Of a DNA stretch of 26,994 nucleotides, positions 15,671 to 23,938 are shown in pieces. Both the position numbers and the translations under genes were made by a program. Source of the stretch: a virus. How positions within the stretch are numbered: the stretch's first letter is position 1; each line of letters starts with the position of its first letter. The stretch is taken from the IMG/VR virus record IMGVR_UViG_3300047557_000289, positions 1 to 26,994 of that record; one strand, given 5' to 3'. The notes beneath the pieces were generated by a model that was not told the DNA's origin, ran no database searches, and saw nothing but the letters and a program-made list of their open reading frames with translations.

Positions 15671-15694
15671 AAAAACCCGCCCCGAAGGGCGGGG
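15671..15694 (-). terminator. Rho-independent terminator after the 143-aa gene
   Basis: On the minus strand, CCCGCCC pairs with GGGCGGG around a TTCG loop and is followed at once by TTTTT. The stem is all G:C with a stabilising loop. It lies 7 bases after the stop of the 143-aa gene and immediately before the ribosome site of the 172-aa gene, so readthrough must supply everything downstream. Confidence 0.88.
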
Positions 15695-15701
15695 TATTTC
15701 A

Positions 15702-16133
15702 TTAAGCAGTACGATACAAAGTCCAAGTTGTGTCGCTAGTTTTACGAGCAACAAACGAAGCCGAAGTACCGTCATTAATTGTCAAAGAGCCAACAATCGT
15801 CCAACCAGTACCAGTACCAGCGGCCATTGTGATGTCGCCAGTAGTTGTACCGATGTTGATAACAGTCCAATTAAAAGTACTGCCAGTTTTTGCGCTAGAT
15901 ACTAGATCATTAATACCAGTAGTACCGCCAGACGTTACAACGATAGGCATTGTGTAAGTCGTGCCAGTTGTACCAGGATTAGCAATCAAAATACCACCAG
16001 TAACTTCAGCAGCAGTCAAAGTAACGGTAGAAGTACCAGTTTCAGTAAGAGGATCAGCTAAATAACCGAGGACTGGTTCGTTAAGATTACCGTCGCCTAG
16101 TTGATAGCCACCTGCACCATTTGGGAGAGCCAT
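15702..16133 (-). CDS. Probable capsid decoration protein (143 aa)
   Basis: A beta-rich, Thr/Gly-rich protein: TSTVTLTAAEVTGGILIANP, then TYTMPIVVTSGG, FNWTVINIGTTTGDITMAAG and a C-terminal SFVARKTSDTTWTLYRTA. The pattern of short strands with GTTG loops is common in phage proteins just after coat, which often decorate the capsid. AAAGGAATT precedes ATG 16133, and terminators bracket the gene. It is about as short as stabilising decoration proteins of other phages. Decoration role is inferred from position and composition. Confidence 0.75.
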   Translation of the reverse strand: MALPNGAGGYQLGDGNLNEPVLGYLADPLTETGTSTVTLTAAEVTGGILIANPGTTGTTYTMPIVVTSGGTTGINDLVSSAKTGSTFNWTVINIGTTTGDITMAAGTGTGWTIVGSLTINDGTSASFVARKTSDTTWTLYRTA

Positions 16134-16153
16134 AATTAATTCCTTTCAAATAT

Positions 16154-16180
16154 TTAAAAAGCCCCCGCCGTAGCGGGAGC
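16154..16180 (-). terminator. Rho-independent terminator after the coat gene
   Basis: On the minus strand, GCTCCCGC pairs with GCGGGGGC (one U:G pair) around a TACG loop and is followed by TTTTTAAAT. It starts 7 bases after the coat stop codon. As no promoter is evident between it and the next genes, partial readthrough must carry transcription to the tail and lysis genes. Confidence 0.88.
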
Positions 16181-16187
16181 AATTAGA

Positions 16188-17396
16188 TTAACCCCACAAG
16201 CGAACGCCCATTTGAGGACGAATCACTGAGTAGCCATACAACACGTCGATACGGCATGGTAGACGGTCATTGTTGATGTCGTATTGGCGAACAATACGCA
16301 TCGAAATGCCGTTATGCACTTGACGTGAAGCCATGTCAACACCTTGAGGCATCAACAAGTCAGCGGTCGCAAAAGTGATCGCATCTTTGTGATAGACCAA
16401 GTTTTGTGGGTACTGGGTATTAGCTGCACCGATGAAGGTGGTTACTGAAGTAGCGGTTGGCAACGCAGATACAGTTGCTAGCGCATGGCTAGAAGTGTAC
16501 ATTGCGGGGCTAACGGTTACAGTAGCAACGCCGCCAGCCGAAGAAGTAGTATCGGCTAAAACAACGAACTGCTGGAGCGAACCAGTAGACTCACGGGTTT
16601 GTGGGTTAACAGAGAATACGCCAGCAACGGTAAATACGTCGCCAGCCTTGATGGTAAGAGCGTTACCAACACCTGCCAACACGATGGTGTTAGAACCTTC
16701 GGTGGTTACGGTGGTGCTAACGGTACCAGTGGAGTTACGAGTACCAGTTGTGAACTGCTTGATAGATTGGCTCATGTTGATCTCGTCAAAGCCCAAAACG
16801 CCCATACCCATCATGCCGTTTTTAAACTGCTTGGAGATGGTGTCGGTTGGGTTGAAAAGACCTTTCATGCCTTCTACTAAGCCAGCGTTAGCGGCTGGGT
16901 TAACAGTTGCATAGCGTGGGGACATTACAGCAGCAGCTTCGTTAAGTTTTTGTTGTGCAGACAACAAAACAGCGGAAGTTGCAGGAGTAATGCCAGGAGT
17001 TCCAACGGATTGGAAAATGCCTTTAAAGCTGTTAGCTACGTCAGCATCAATAGAAGCTGCCAACTGGCTAATACGAGGCTTCAAAACACGCTCTGCGAAG
17101 TCGTCTAACTGCATGGTCAATTCAGCAGTGGTGAAGTTAACACCAATGTGCTTTTGGCTAGATACAGTCAAAGTGGTGAACTGCTCGTTGTCGTCCTGAA
17201 CTTGGAGGGCGGCACCGTCAGTGACCAAAGCACGGTCTGGTAGACGAATACGGAGGGTTGAGCCGATTTTAGCGCCTTCAACAGCAAAGCTGTCGTCGTA
17301 CGCACGATTTACGTTGCGAGTTAAGACAAGATTATTCTCAAGGATTTCAAGGGCCTTACGAGTAATCATGTCAATGGTTAAGATTGAGTTTGCCAT
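16188..17396 (-). CDS. Major capsid (coat) protein, P22 gp5-like
   Basis: A 402-aa protein with the family pattern. The N-terminal arm is ILTIDMITRKALEILENNLV, then NRAYDDSFAVEGAKIGSTLR. Next come TLTVSSQKHIGVNFTTAELT and DFAERVLKPRISQLAASIDA. An insertion-domain-like segment includes AGDVFTVAGVFSVNPQTRES, and the C-terminal strand set ends in VIRPQMGVRLWG. It is slightly shorter than P22 coat (430 aa). It lies 19 bases after scaffold and ends before a strong terminator, which fits high expression from the promoter near 18271. AAAGG precedes the start. Confidence 0.93.
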   Translation of the reverse strand: MANSILTIDMITRKALEILENNLVLTRNVNRAYDDSFAVEGAKIGSTLRIRLPDRALVTDGAALQVQDDNEQFTTLTVSSQKHIGVNFTTAELTMQLDDFAERVLKPRISQLAASIDADVANSFKGIFQSVGTPGITPATSAVLLSAQQKLNEAAAVMSPRYATVNPAANAGLVEGMKGLFNPTDTISKQFKNGMMGMGVLGFDEINMSQSIKQFTTGTRNSTGTVSTTVTTEGSNTIVLAGVGNALTIKAGDVFTVAGVFSVNPQTRESTGSLQQFVVLADTTSSAGGVATVTVSPAMYTSSHALATVSALPTATSVTTFIGAANTQYPQNLVYHKDAITFATADLLMPQGVDMASRQVHNGISMRIVRQYDINNDRLPCRIDVLYGYSVIRPQMGVRLWG

Positions 17397-17415
17397 GATA
17401 GCCTTTCAAAAAGTT

Positions 17416-18216
17416 TTAGCGGTTTCTCATAGCCTCGAGCTTTTTGATCTGGCGTTGGCGTTCTGCTTCGATCCATTCGGAGGTACTCATCGACTTAATC
17501 GAACGAGGATCCGTCGTATCGAACGCAGGCGAACTAGAAGTTCGTGCCGTCACCGGAGCAATAGGCGCCGGGGCGTTTGAAGTCTTTTTAACTGGCGGAT
17601 TGTCGCTTAATTTAGCTTCAATTTTGCCAATCTCTTTTGCCTGCAAAAACGGCGATAATTTGGAAATACGTTCAGCTTCCTTAGGGTTACTACCTAAATA
17701 GTACGCCATCTCTGGCCCTATATCGGACGCTTGAATCGTTTGAGCCATCACATCGGTGATTGGTAGCTTGGGATTGTAGGCGACTTGTTCAAAGTCATCG
17801 TACTTAGCCCGAGCTTCTTCTTCCCGTTCGTGATACTGCTCAATAAGTTCAGCTTGCATCCTCGCCTGCTCACGCCTCTCGATTAGCTCGGCAGCCTTAC
17901 GTTCAGCCAATAATTCGGCATATTCTTCAGGCGGCAGTGAATCGGCAGGCGGGAGTTCGGCAGGGATATTTGCCTTTAGCTTTGCTTCCTCGGCTTTTAG
18001 GCGCTGCTCTCTTTCCCACTTACGTTGTTCTCTTGCAAGGCGTTTACCAATCGCGGCATCCAATTCTTCTTGTGTGAATACTTTGGCGGCCTGTTCAACT
18101 GGCTTTTCTTCCGGCGCATCTGTTACTTCGGGTTCTGGGGCTGCCGTAGCTTCCAGTTCCGGCGCGGGTACTTCGGGTACTTCCGCTTGGATTACTTCTT
18201 GTTGACTTTCGTCCAT
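17416..18216 (-). CDS. Scaffolding protein, P22 gp8-like
   Basis: A 266-aa protein with a Pro/Glu/Ala-rich acidic N-terminus (EVPEVPAPELEATAAPEPEV). A highly charged helical middle follows (KRLAREQRKWEREQRLKAEE and on). It ends in a basic helix, WIEAERQRQIKKLEAMRNR, which matches the coat-binding helix-turn-helix end of scaffolds in general character. Its position directly before coat is as in P22 (303 aa there). It would guide procapsid assembly and leave the head. AGGAAA lies before ATG 18216, within a weak 5-bp hairpin (GTTTC/GAAAC, 18221-18235). Confidence 0.9.
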   Translation of the reverse strand: MDESQQEVIQAEVPEVPAPELEATAAPEPEVTDAPEEKPVEQAAKVFTQEELDAAIGKRLAREQRKWEREQRLKAEEAKLKANIPAELPPADSLPPEEYAELLAERKAAELIERREQARMQAELIEQYHEREEEARAKYDDFEQVAYNPKLPITDVMAQTIQASDIGPEMAYYLGSNPKEAERISKLSPFLQAKEIGKIEAKLSDNPPVKKTSNAPAPIAPVTARTSSSPAFDTTDPRSIKSMSTSEWIEAERQRQIKKLEAMRNR

Positions 18217-18270
18217 TGTTGTTTCCTAAAGAAACCCTGATGATCCGCACCAGTACGGTTTAATGCTCTA

Positions 18271-18299
18271 AATATATTCTTAACTTTACTCTGCGTCAA
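18271..18299 (-). promoter_or_regulatory. Sigma70 promoter for scaffold and coat
   Basis: On the minus strand TTGACG (18294-18299) and TATATT (18271-18276) are separated by exactly 17 bases, a near-consensus match. The start of transcription would be about 48 bases before the scaffold ATG. It lies in a 135-base gap between the second beta-helix protein and scaffold, one of only two sizeable gaps in the late operon. Confidence 0.78.
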
Positions 18300-18323
18300 T
18301 ATTTTTAATTGCGCAGATAATTA

Positions 18324-18345
18324 GGTCATAATATGCGGTCATAAT
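18324..18345 (-). repeat. 9-bp direct repeat upstream of the scaffold promoter (possible operator)
   Basis: GGTCATAAT occurs at 18324-18332 and again at 18337-18345, 13 bases apart start to start. It lies about 25-46 bases upstream of the -35 box, where an activator could touch RNA polymerase. Spacing is a little over one helical turn. No binding protein is known from the window. Confidence 0.55.
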
Positions 18346-18351
18346 TTTTGC

Positions 18352-19899
18352 TTAAACTGTTTTTTGCACACCAAAATACGAATGGGAAGCAATTACTACG
18401 CTATTCCCCGCTGAATTTTTTATCGAAACTACCCCGTTTGTTACGTCGCTATCACACGCATAAGGAATCATTACAGAAACCAATCCTTTTTCAAATTGTG
18501 GATATATAAATGCGGCGTCCCAAGAAGTTCCGTTTGGTATTTTTACGTCTGATGGTCTTACAATTTCCAATAGTTGTGCGCCAGGAGTTGCTGACATTCC
18601 TGAACAACTTAATTTAACAACAATAAATCCAGTTTCACCTTTAGCAAAATTTGTTGTTACGGTTGAAATTGTTGCCCCAACAGCATACGTTCCAGCAAAA
18701 TCACTAGCATTAAATTTCCAAACATTACTGCGGTCACCAGCGGACTGAACAGGGTAACTTTTTAGCAGTGTTGGTGTTTCTAAATACGCAACTGACCCTG
18801 AACCATTATGTTTCAAATTATGCACTTGCACATTTACAGATGAACTTTTGATTTGAACGCAATTTACAAACGTTGCGTCTGTGCTGACGCCATTTATAAA
18901 TATGTTGCCGTTTCCGCCGTTGGCTACAACACCAGCATTACCAACTATTGCGTCAACACATTTAATATCTGTAACATCAACACCATATGTTCCAGCCATA
19001 ATGTCTACGCATTGGCCAGTTTGATTAATAAAGGTGCAATTTCTAATTGCGGCTCGCGTATCAATTCCGCTAGTATTTACCGTGATAAGGCCATTCAAAA
19101 CTACGCAAGCATCAATTACAGCATTAAAACAGTGCGTAGTTGTTGATGGTGTGGTCAAAAATGCAGAATATCCAGCCGACGTGCCTTGCAACAAACACGA
19201 CACAAATTCAGCAACAAAATAATCTGACAAATAAACTGCATATTCGTAAACTGCTATTTCGCAACCAGTAAAATACCAGCCTTCGTTATAGTAAGAAGTG
19301 CCGCCACTAGATAACAATTTAACGCCGTATGTACCTGCGGCACTTGTGCCAGAATACAATAAGGTTTTGTTAGCGTAAACTTCTACGCCTTTTCCATCTG
19401 ACAAAATTCCATTGGCAGACAACGCAACGCATGAGTCTATAAAAACTTTTCTTGCGGCTTTGTGCAGCCACAAAAAAATGCCAATGGTGCTAGATGATAC
19501 GCGAATATCTTGCAAATAAATGTTTCTTGCATAATTTGACTCTTGCGTTGGCGTGTCGGTTAAACCTATTGCTTTCAAAAATACCGATGCCGTACCAGTT
19601 ATTTCACCACCAAAAATACGAATTTGAGTTGCTGCGGTATCAGTCACAAATAAAGGATTTGCCCCACAATTTGCAACAAGATTTGCGTCTTGCATGACAA
19701 TAGTTGTGTCGCTTGGCAGCGTAATGGTTGAATTAACCAAATACGTTGAGCCAGCGGGGAACATAACGCTTTTTTCCGCGTTAATTGCCGCTTGAATGGC
19801 TGCGGTACTATCTACTACACCAGTAGGATCAGCACCGTAATCATTTACGTTAGCGGGTGAACCGCTAATCATTGCGTAGGTAACTTTTGTCAAAGACAT
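18352..19899 (-). CDS. Tailspike-like beta-helix protein with pectate lyase superfamily domain (515 aa)
   Basis: A short N-terminal adaptor (MSLTKVTYAMISGSPANV) leads directly into the Pectate_lyase_3 signature DYGADPTGVVDSTAAIQAAI. A long run of short beta strands with Asn/Gly turns follows, then a beta C-terminal domain (about residues 385-515). It lacks the head-binding domain of the 688-aa protein, so it may attach through that protein or the 369-aa fibre. Likely role is binding or cleaving surface polysaccharide of the host. Catalytic residues are not identifiable by eye. The AAAGG ribosome site is 6-7 bases before the ATG. Confidence 0.82.
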   Translation of the reverse strand: MSLTKVTYAMISGSPANVNDYGADPTGVVDSTAAIQAAINAEKSVMFPAGSTYLVNSTITLPSDTTIVMQDANLVANCGANPLFVTDTAATQIRIFGGEITGTASVFLKAIGLTDTPTQESNYARNIYLQDIRVSSSTIGIFLWLHKAARKVFIDSCVALSANGILSDGKGVEVYANKTLLYSGTSAAGTYGVKLLSSGGTSYYNEGWYFTGCEIAVYEYAVYLSDYFVAEFVSCLLQGTSAGYSAFLTTPSTTTHCFNAVIDACVVLNGLITVNTSGIDTRAAIRNCTFINQTGQCVDIMAGTYGVDVTDIKCVDAIVGNAGVVANGGNGNIFINGVSTDATFVNCVQIKSSSVNVQVHNLKHNGSGSVAYLETPTLLKSYPVQSAGDRSNVWKFNASDFAGTYAVGATISTVTTNFAKGETGFIVVKLSCSGMSATPGAQLLEIVRPSDVKIPNGTSWDAAFIYPQFEKGLVSVMIPYACDSDVTNGVVSIKNSAGNSVVIASHSYFGVQKTV

Positions 19900-19908
19900 G
19901 GCAAACCT

Positions 19909-21018
19909 TTATACAAAATAAGTCAAATGAATGGCAATTAAAGCACCAGACACATTTGCATTTGAAATAGCAGAATTATCATTTTTTACAGCAATGAAAA
20001 CGGTGGTTGAGTTAGGCCGCAAAAATAACTGAAATCCTGCGCTGCAATACATAGAAACACCTGCACCATCATCTGTCGACTTTATATTAAAAGGCAATCC
20101 GCCGATTGTCAGACCTAATCCGTTTGCGGTCGATGGATAAGTTAGCCAAGCTAAACAATTAACTTGCCTGCCAATTCTTGTGTAGGTACCTTTTACGTTT
20201 GTAAAAGTTAACCCTGCGCCAGATTGATCTGTAGGTGTCCAAGTACCTTCTTCGTACCATGTCAGCGTTTCGCTAGTCATCCCAGCAGCATGAGTGTTTG
20301 CAGAAAAGTCGATGCCAGCGCCCGAAACGGGTACAAAACTACCGTTTGTGTCAATGGCCGCTTTACGAACACCGTCAAACGCTATGACTAAACCGCCACT
20401 AGCGTTGCCTGCGCTTATGATAGCCGCGTCTTGAGCATTAGTAATATCGGTGTATGCCGAGCTAGTCATTCCAAAAGCAACGTTGCCAGCATCGCTAATC
20501 GCAATGAATCGTGCTACAGAGCTAGTTCCAGCGGTTGAGTTCGTTACACCAACAGTAGCGGTGCCGTTAACGGATTGAATTGCATGAACTCTATAAGATG
20601 GTGAACCACCAAAACCAGTATCACCAAAAATATTAGTTCCTGTAAATGTCTGACCAGTGTCAGTTCTAGCGACCGTAAAATTAGCGTCGGGCGTAGTCAT
20701 TACCCGTGTAGCTGCGGCGGCGGGGCCAGCAATTTGCAATACGCCAGTAGTAGCATTAGATTTAACTTGATTTGCTGTATCGGCAGAAGTAGCGTTAGCA
20801 GCCCTTAAATTAGCGACTTCAGTAGTAGATGCAACGGTTAATGGTGCAGTTCCCGTAGCAACCGTAGATTGAATGGTAGTTGCGCTAATCGCTCGCCCCG
20901 CAGTTAAATTTGCTACTGATACTTGTTTTGTAGTAGTGCCTTGAACAATCGGCAATACTTCAGTGCCAGCAAGAGGTGTGGTTGATGCGGGTAAACCTGA
21001 TATTTTTACGTCAGCCAT
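19909..21018 (-). CDS. Tail fibre-like protein (369 aa)
   Basis: The N-terminus VKISGLPASTTPLAGTEVLP, then GTTTKQVSVANLTAG, is a common start of phage tail fibre or appendage proteins. A Thr/Ala-rich middle follows. The C-terminal domain begins with the pattern LTWYEEGTWTPTDQSGAGLT and GTYTRIGRQVNCLAWLTYPS, which is a common fibre tip that I know from many phages. It is placed between two beta-helix proteins, so the three genes form a host-recognition module. Which surface it binds is not visible. Confidence 0.82.
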   Translation of the reverse strand: MADVKISGLPASTTPLAGTEVLPIVQGTTTKQVSVANLTAGRAISATTIQSTVATGTAPLTVASTTEVANLRAANATSADTANQVKSNATTGVLQIAGPAAAATRVMTTPDANFTVARTDTGQTFTGTNIFGDTGFGGSPSYRVHAIQSVNGTATVGVTNSTAGTSSVARFIAISDAGNVAFGMTSSAYTDITNAQDAAIISAGNASGGLVIAFDGVRKAAIDTNGSFVPVSGAGIDFSANTHAAGMTSETLTWYEEGTWTPTDQSGAGLTFTNVKGTYTRIGRQVNCLAWLTYPSTANGLGLTIGGLPFNIKSTDDGAGVSMYCSAGFQLFLRPNSTTVFIAVKNDNSAISNANVSGALIAIHLTYFV

Positions 21019-21028
21019 AATTATTCCT

Positions 21029-23095
21029 TTACGCTATTTGTCCAAAACCAAGCCATGTGCCTGGGGTTCCAGCCGCAACACAAACCCAACCAATATATTC
21101 AGTAGTTGCTGGATCTGAGTTATAAACAATGTCGCCTTTACGCCATGTCCCTGTAGTGGGGGCGGCTGTTTGCCGCCATGCTTGATAAGTATCGTTTTCG
21201 GTATTTTGATTTAATAGCAAAGTACCAGCAGTTAAGTTGGAGCTATCATCAACCTGAATATTCTTTTTACACCAGTTTTGGCTAACAGTGACAGGGCCTC
21301 CGCCAACAGAACCAATTTTAATACTTGCTGTAGTGTCTGTAGATTCACAACGATTATTGGCTATGTTTGTTTTTCCTGGCTGGCCTAAAAGTGCGATGTC
21401 AAATCCAGTAAAACCTCTAAATAAGTTGTATTGAATATCATTTCGCCAAGCAAAGGATGTTGCATTAGCGCCAGTCACAATTCCAATAGTGTTTGTATTG
21501 GCTGAATTGTTATTAATAAAATTGTTAGAGTGAATGACGTTTTGGCTTCCAATTTCGCTATTTTGCTGCCTAATGTATATGCCAACGCCATTACTAGCTC
21601 TAACTTCAAAATAATTGCCTTCGCATCTAAATAAATTTTGTACGGTTCCTACTACAACGCAATATTCAACCGTAGAAAAATCATTAGCTACTACATTTAA
21701 AAATATGTTATTTGTTGTTGCTGGTGAATTGATGCCGCGATCAAAACCAAAAAATTGATTGTTTTGAATTATCACCCCTTCAGCAACGGCGCCAGTAAAA
21801 TTAATACCATACGCGTCTGCAGAACCGCCGTGGCTATCGCCATTCTCATAGATCATAAAGTTATTCAAAACTCGCCAAACCATTGAATAAGTACCGAATT
21901 CAATTGGATTAGTTACTTTTTGAAACTTACATAGCTGAATGGATGATTCCCATGTGTCTGAAATTAAAAAACCTTGGTTCCAATCAAAAAGTTTAAGTCT
22001 ATTAAAATGCAATCCATCACGCGAATCTACTCCAGTTGTACCGCCTGAAGGCAGTATGGACACTATAGCTGCCCAGTTTGCGGTAGATCCTGTAGCTCCA
22101 ACAAGGGAAAAATCTTCAAAAAATTGAGTGTTTCTGTCGCCTGATGGCGTAACAATCTCTATACCGTTGCATGATAGTGCTTGAATAACGCTTGCATCTG
22201 CGCCTTCACCATATATAGAAATGGTATTGCTAGTTACTTTTATGGAATCCGTTATTTTATATTGACCGGTAGGAATAAAAACAGCGCCACCACCTGCTAA
22301 AACAAGCGCATCAATGGTTGCTTGAATAGCTGCGGTATCATCCGCAACTCCATCACCAACTGCGCCAAAATCCTTAACAGATACAGTTTCACGCATTTTG
22401 TCTTGTGCTGACCTTGCAACAGCCCCCGTACCTGCAGGTTCAAAACCAATCCAATCGGCGCCGTCATTACCTGCTAAATCTTGTACGTTACCAGTTTGAT
22501 TTTTAAACCCCGTAAATGCAACTTGAGCCGCAGTATTAGCAGACGCGGAACTATTTAGTTGCGAAGTAGTAAATTTAACTTCTGCGCCAACGTGCAAACC
22601 GTTTGTAAAAGTAACGGTATCACTATCCGTTTCTACATACGCATATTGGGCGCCTGGGCCATATTGATTTACGCCATCGACAAACACAGTCAAGCTATTT
22701 GTGCCTGGTTGATACGACATTGTGGTTAAATCAAATACAGTTTGCCCGGCGGTGGCAGTTTGAATTTCTTGCTGATTTGTAAAGTTAACAAAATTACTAT
22801 TAATTCCTAAAACATTGTCATAAGTAGCAATTAATACGTCATTGCTATCACGCAAAATAAACTTATAAACCAATCCATCTGTTAGCCAAATTTCACCGCC
22901 TGAAGGTACACGACCTGAAGCGTCTAATATGATGGGGTTTGGGTGAGGAATATTACCAACGCTAGTTGTATAAGTGGGTTGCGGTGTGGTTGTACCTGCT
23001 TGGTAGGTATAAATCTTACCTCCAGTAAGAACATTACCGCTGTTATCAAAAAACTGTGCGCCTACGCCGCCGTACGGAGAAAGGTTAACGGCCAT
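21029..23095 (-). CDS. Tailspike protein with head-binding and pectate-lyase-type domains (688 aa)
   Basis: Domains in order are as follows. Residues 1-100 resemble a P22-type head-binding domain (GAQFFDNSGNVLTGGKIYTY, then GRVPSGGEIWLTDGLVYKF). Residues about 105-190 form a beta domain common in phage fibres (SYQPGTNSLTVFVDGVNQYG). From about 238 there is a Pectate_lyase_3 beta-helix (VKDFGAVGDGVADDTAAIQA). From about 640 a C-terminal end (TTGTWRKGDIVYNSDPA) is of a type seen in other tailspikes. It should be the main virion-attached spike, binding or degrading host polysaccharide. AAGGACAG precedes the ATG region of this gene. Confidence 0.86.
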   Translation of the reverse strand: MAVNLSPYGGVGAQFFDNSGNVLTGGKIYTYQAGTTTPQPTYTTSVGNIPHPNPIILDASGRVPSGGEIWLTDGLVYKFILRDSNDVLIATYDNVLGINSNFVNFTNQQEIQTATAGQTVFDLTTMSYQPGTNSLTVFVDGVNQYGPGAQYAYVETDSDTVTFTNGLHVGAEVKFTTSQLNSSASANTAAQVAFTGFKNQTGNVQDLAGNDGADWIGFEPAGTGAVARSAQDKMRETVSVKDFGAVGDGVADDTAAIQATIDALVLAGGGAVFIPTGQYKITDSIKVTSNTISIYGEGADASVIQALSCNGIEIVTPSGDRNTQFFEDFSLVGATGSTANWAAIVSILPSGGTTGVDSRDGLHFNRLKLFDWNQGFLISDTWESSIQLCKFQKVTNPIEFGTYSMVWRVLNNFMIYENGDSHGGSADAYGINFTGAVAEGVIIQNNQFFGFDRGINSPATTNNIFLNVVANDFSTVEYCVVVGTVQNLFRCEGNYFEVRASNGVGIYIRQQNSEIGSQNVIHSNNFINNNSANTNTIGIVTGANATSFAWRNDIQYNLFRGFTGFDIALLGQPGKTNIANNRCESTDTTASIKIGSVGGGPVTVSQNWCKKNIQVDDSSNLTAGTLLLNQNTENDTYQAWRQTAAPTTGTWRKGDIVYNSDPATTEYIGWVCVAAGTPGTWLGFGQIA

Positions 23096-23104
23096 ATTCT
23101 GTCC

Positions 23105-23263
23105 TTAAACTAAAATAAAACCGCCGTCCTCTTGGACGAGGTTATCGTTATTCTCGGTCGCTAAATTAATGAACTCTTGGTCGCGACCATACCCTGAAAA
23201 ATACGAAAGAATATTCCCTAGCCCAACGGCTAATCCAACTCGGGAAAATCCGCCCCAACTCAT
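23105..23263 (-). CDS. Small hypothetical late protein (52 aa)
   Basis: A short frame starting at ATG 23263, which overlaps the previous stop as ATGA, and ending 9 bases before the tailspike start. The N-terminal half is Gly-rich and mildly hydrophobic (SWGGFSRVGLAVGLGNILSY). The C-terminal half is acidic and Asn-rich (NLATENNDNLVQEDGG). The exact overlap, and the absence of any other reading for this gap, support it. I recall small proteins of this kind next to tailspike genes but know no function. Confidence 0.7.
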   Translation of the reverse strand: MSWGGFSRVGLAVGLGNILSYFSGYGRDQEFINLATENNDNLVQEDGGFILV

Positions 23264-23562
23264 CTGAAATTGATCGGTTTAGCGTACACAACACCGTCGG
23301 TGCTAACGCGCAAAGCGCTAACACGCCAAGGAGCCGTAACCGTATTGGCCACAACGAATGGGATTGGGGTGTATGCTGGAATTGGAGTGCTAGCCGAAGT
23401 CGCCGTTACACCTTCGCCGACCGCAATATACGCATCTTGCGTACACCAGACCATGACGCCTTGAGCGCCTGGAGGCCAAGGGCCTAAAGTAACAGCCACG
23501 GCGCCTGTATTGTCGGAATCCGCAGGGTAATTAGCGTCTGCTAGGGGGTTTAAAAAATCCAT
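23260..23562 (-). CDS. Hypothetical late protein, virion-like beta domain (100 aa)
   Basis: A beta-rich protein with NTGAVAVTLGPWPPGAQGVM, TQDAYIAVGEGVTATSAST and a C-terminal strand set ending in VVYAKPINFR. It resembles single-domain proteins often found beside phage connector or decoration genes. It lies between the 121-aa gene and the 52-aa gene and is coupled to the latter. Not recognised as a named family; a minor virion role is an inference. Confidence 0.7.
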   Translation of the reverse strand: MDFLNPLADANYPADSDNTGAVAVTLGPWPPGAQGVMVWCTQDAYIAVGEGVTATSASTPIPAYTPIPFVVANTVTAPWRVSALRVSTDGVVYAKPINFR

Positions 23563-23572
23563 TCTTTTCTCC

Positions 23573-23938
23573 TTACGCTAAGAAGCGCAATTTATACAAT
23601 GTTGACAAATATAGCTCAACAATTCCGTCAATTAAATTTTGTAGCGGCGTGTCTGTTTTGTCACAAACATCGTAACGCATCGACTCAATTTCGGCAAGTT
23701 GATCCTCTAAAAACTCAATGATATTGGCTGTTTTTTTAGCCGACATTAAACTGATGGGGCCAATCAATCCATGACGGCCTTGGTATGCTTCTGAAAAACC
23801 ATCCGCAAGCTCAACAATTTCCTCATAAAACTCTTGCAACGCTTTATGTTTAGCGTAACTGCGAGTGTTGAGGTGTACAGAATGAGCAACATCACGGGCT
23901 AAAAAGAACATTCCTACGAAATCTGCGCACTTTTTCAT
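23573..23938 (-). CDS. Helical phage protein, possible DUF5856-like (121 aa)
   Basis: An all-helical protein with the pattern FFLARDVAHSVHLNTRSYAK, ALQEFYEEIVELADGFSEAY and IIEFLEDQLAEIESMRYDV. This is a four-helix-bundle look that recalls a ferritin-like phage family I believe is DUF5856. The histidines and acids could bind metal, but I cannot show a site. The start overlaps the portal stop as ATGA. Function unknown. Confidence 0.72.
   Translation of the reverse strand: MKKCADFVGMFFLARDVAHSVHLNTRSYAKHKALQEFYEEIVELADGFSEAYQGRHGLIGPISLMSAKKTANIIEFLEDQLAEIESMRYDVCDKTDTPLQNLIDGIVELYLSTLYKLRFLA

Noticed and set aside
15248-15739. Open frame of 163 codons on the plus strand opposite two decoration-like genes
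   Set aside because: It runs antisense to well-supported genes across two of their hairpins, and its Ala/Val/Pro-rich product mirrors the Thr/Ala codons of the other strand. No ribosome site or family pattern.
16432-16914. Open frame of 160 codons antisense to the coat gene
   Set aside because: It mirrors coat codons, has no ribosome site, and the coat gene is certain.
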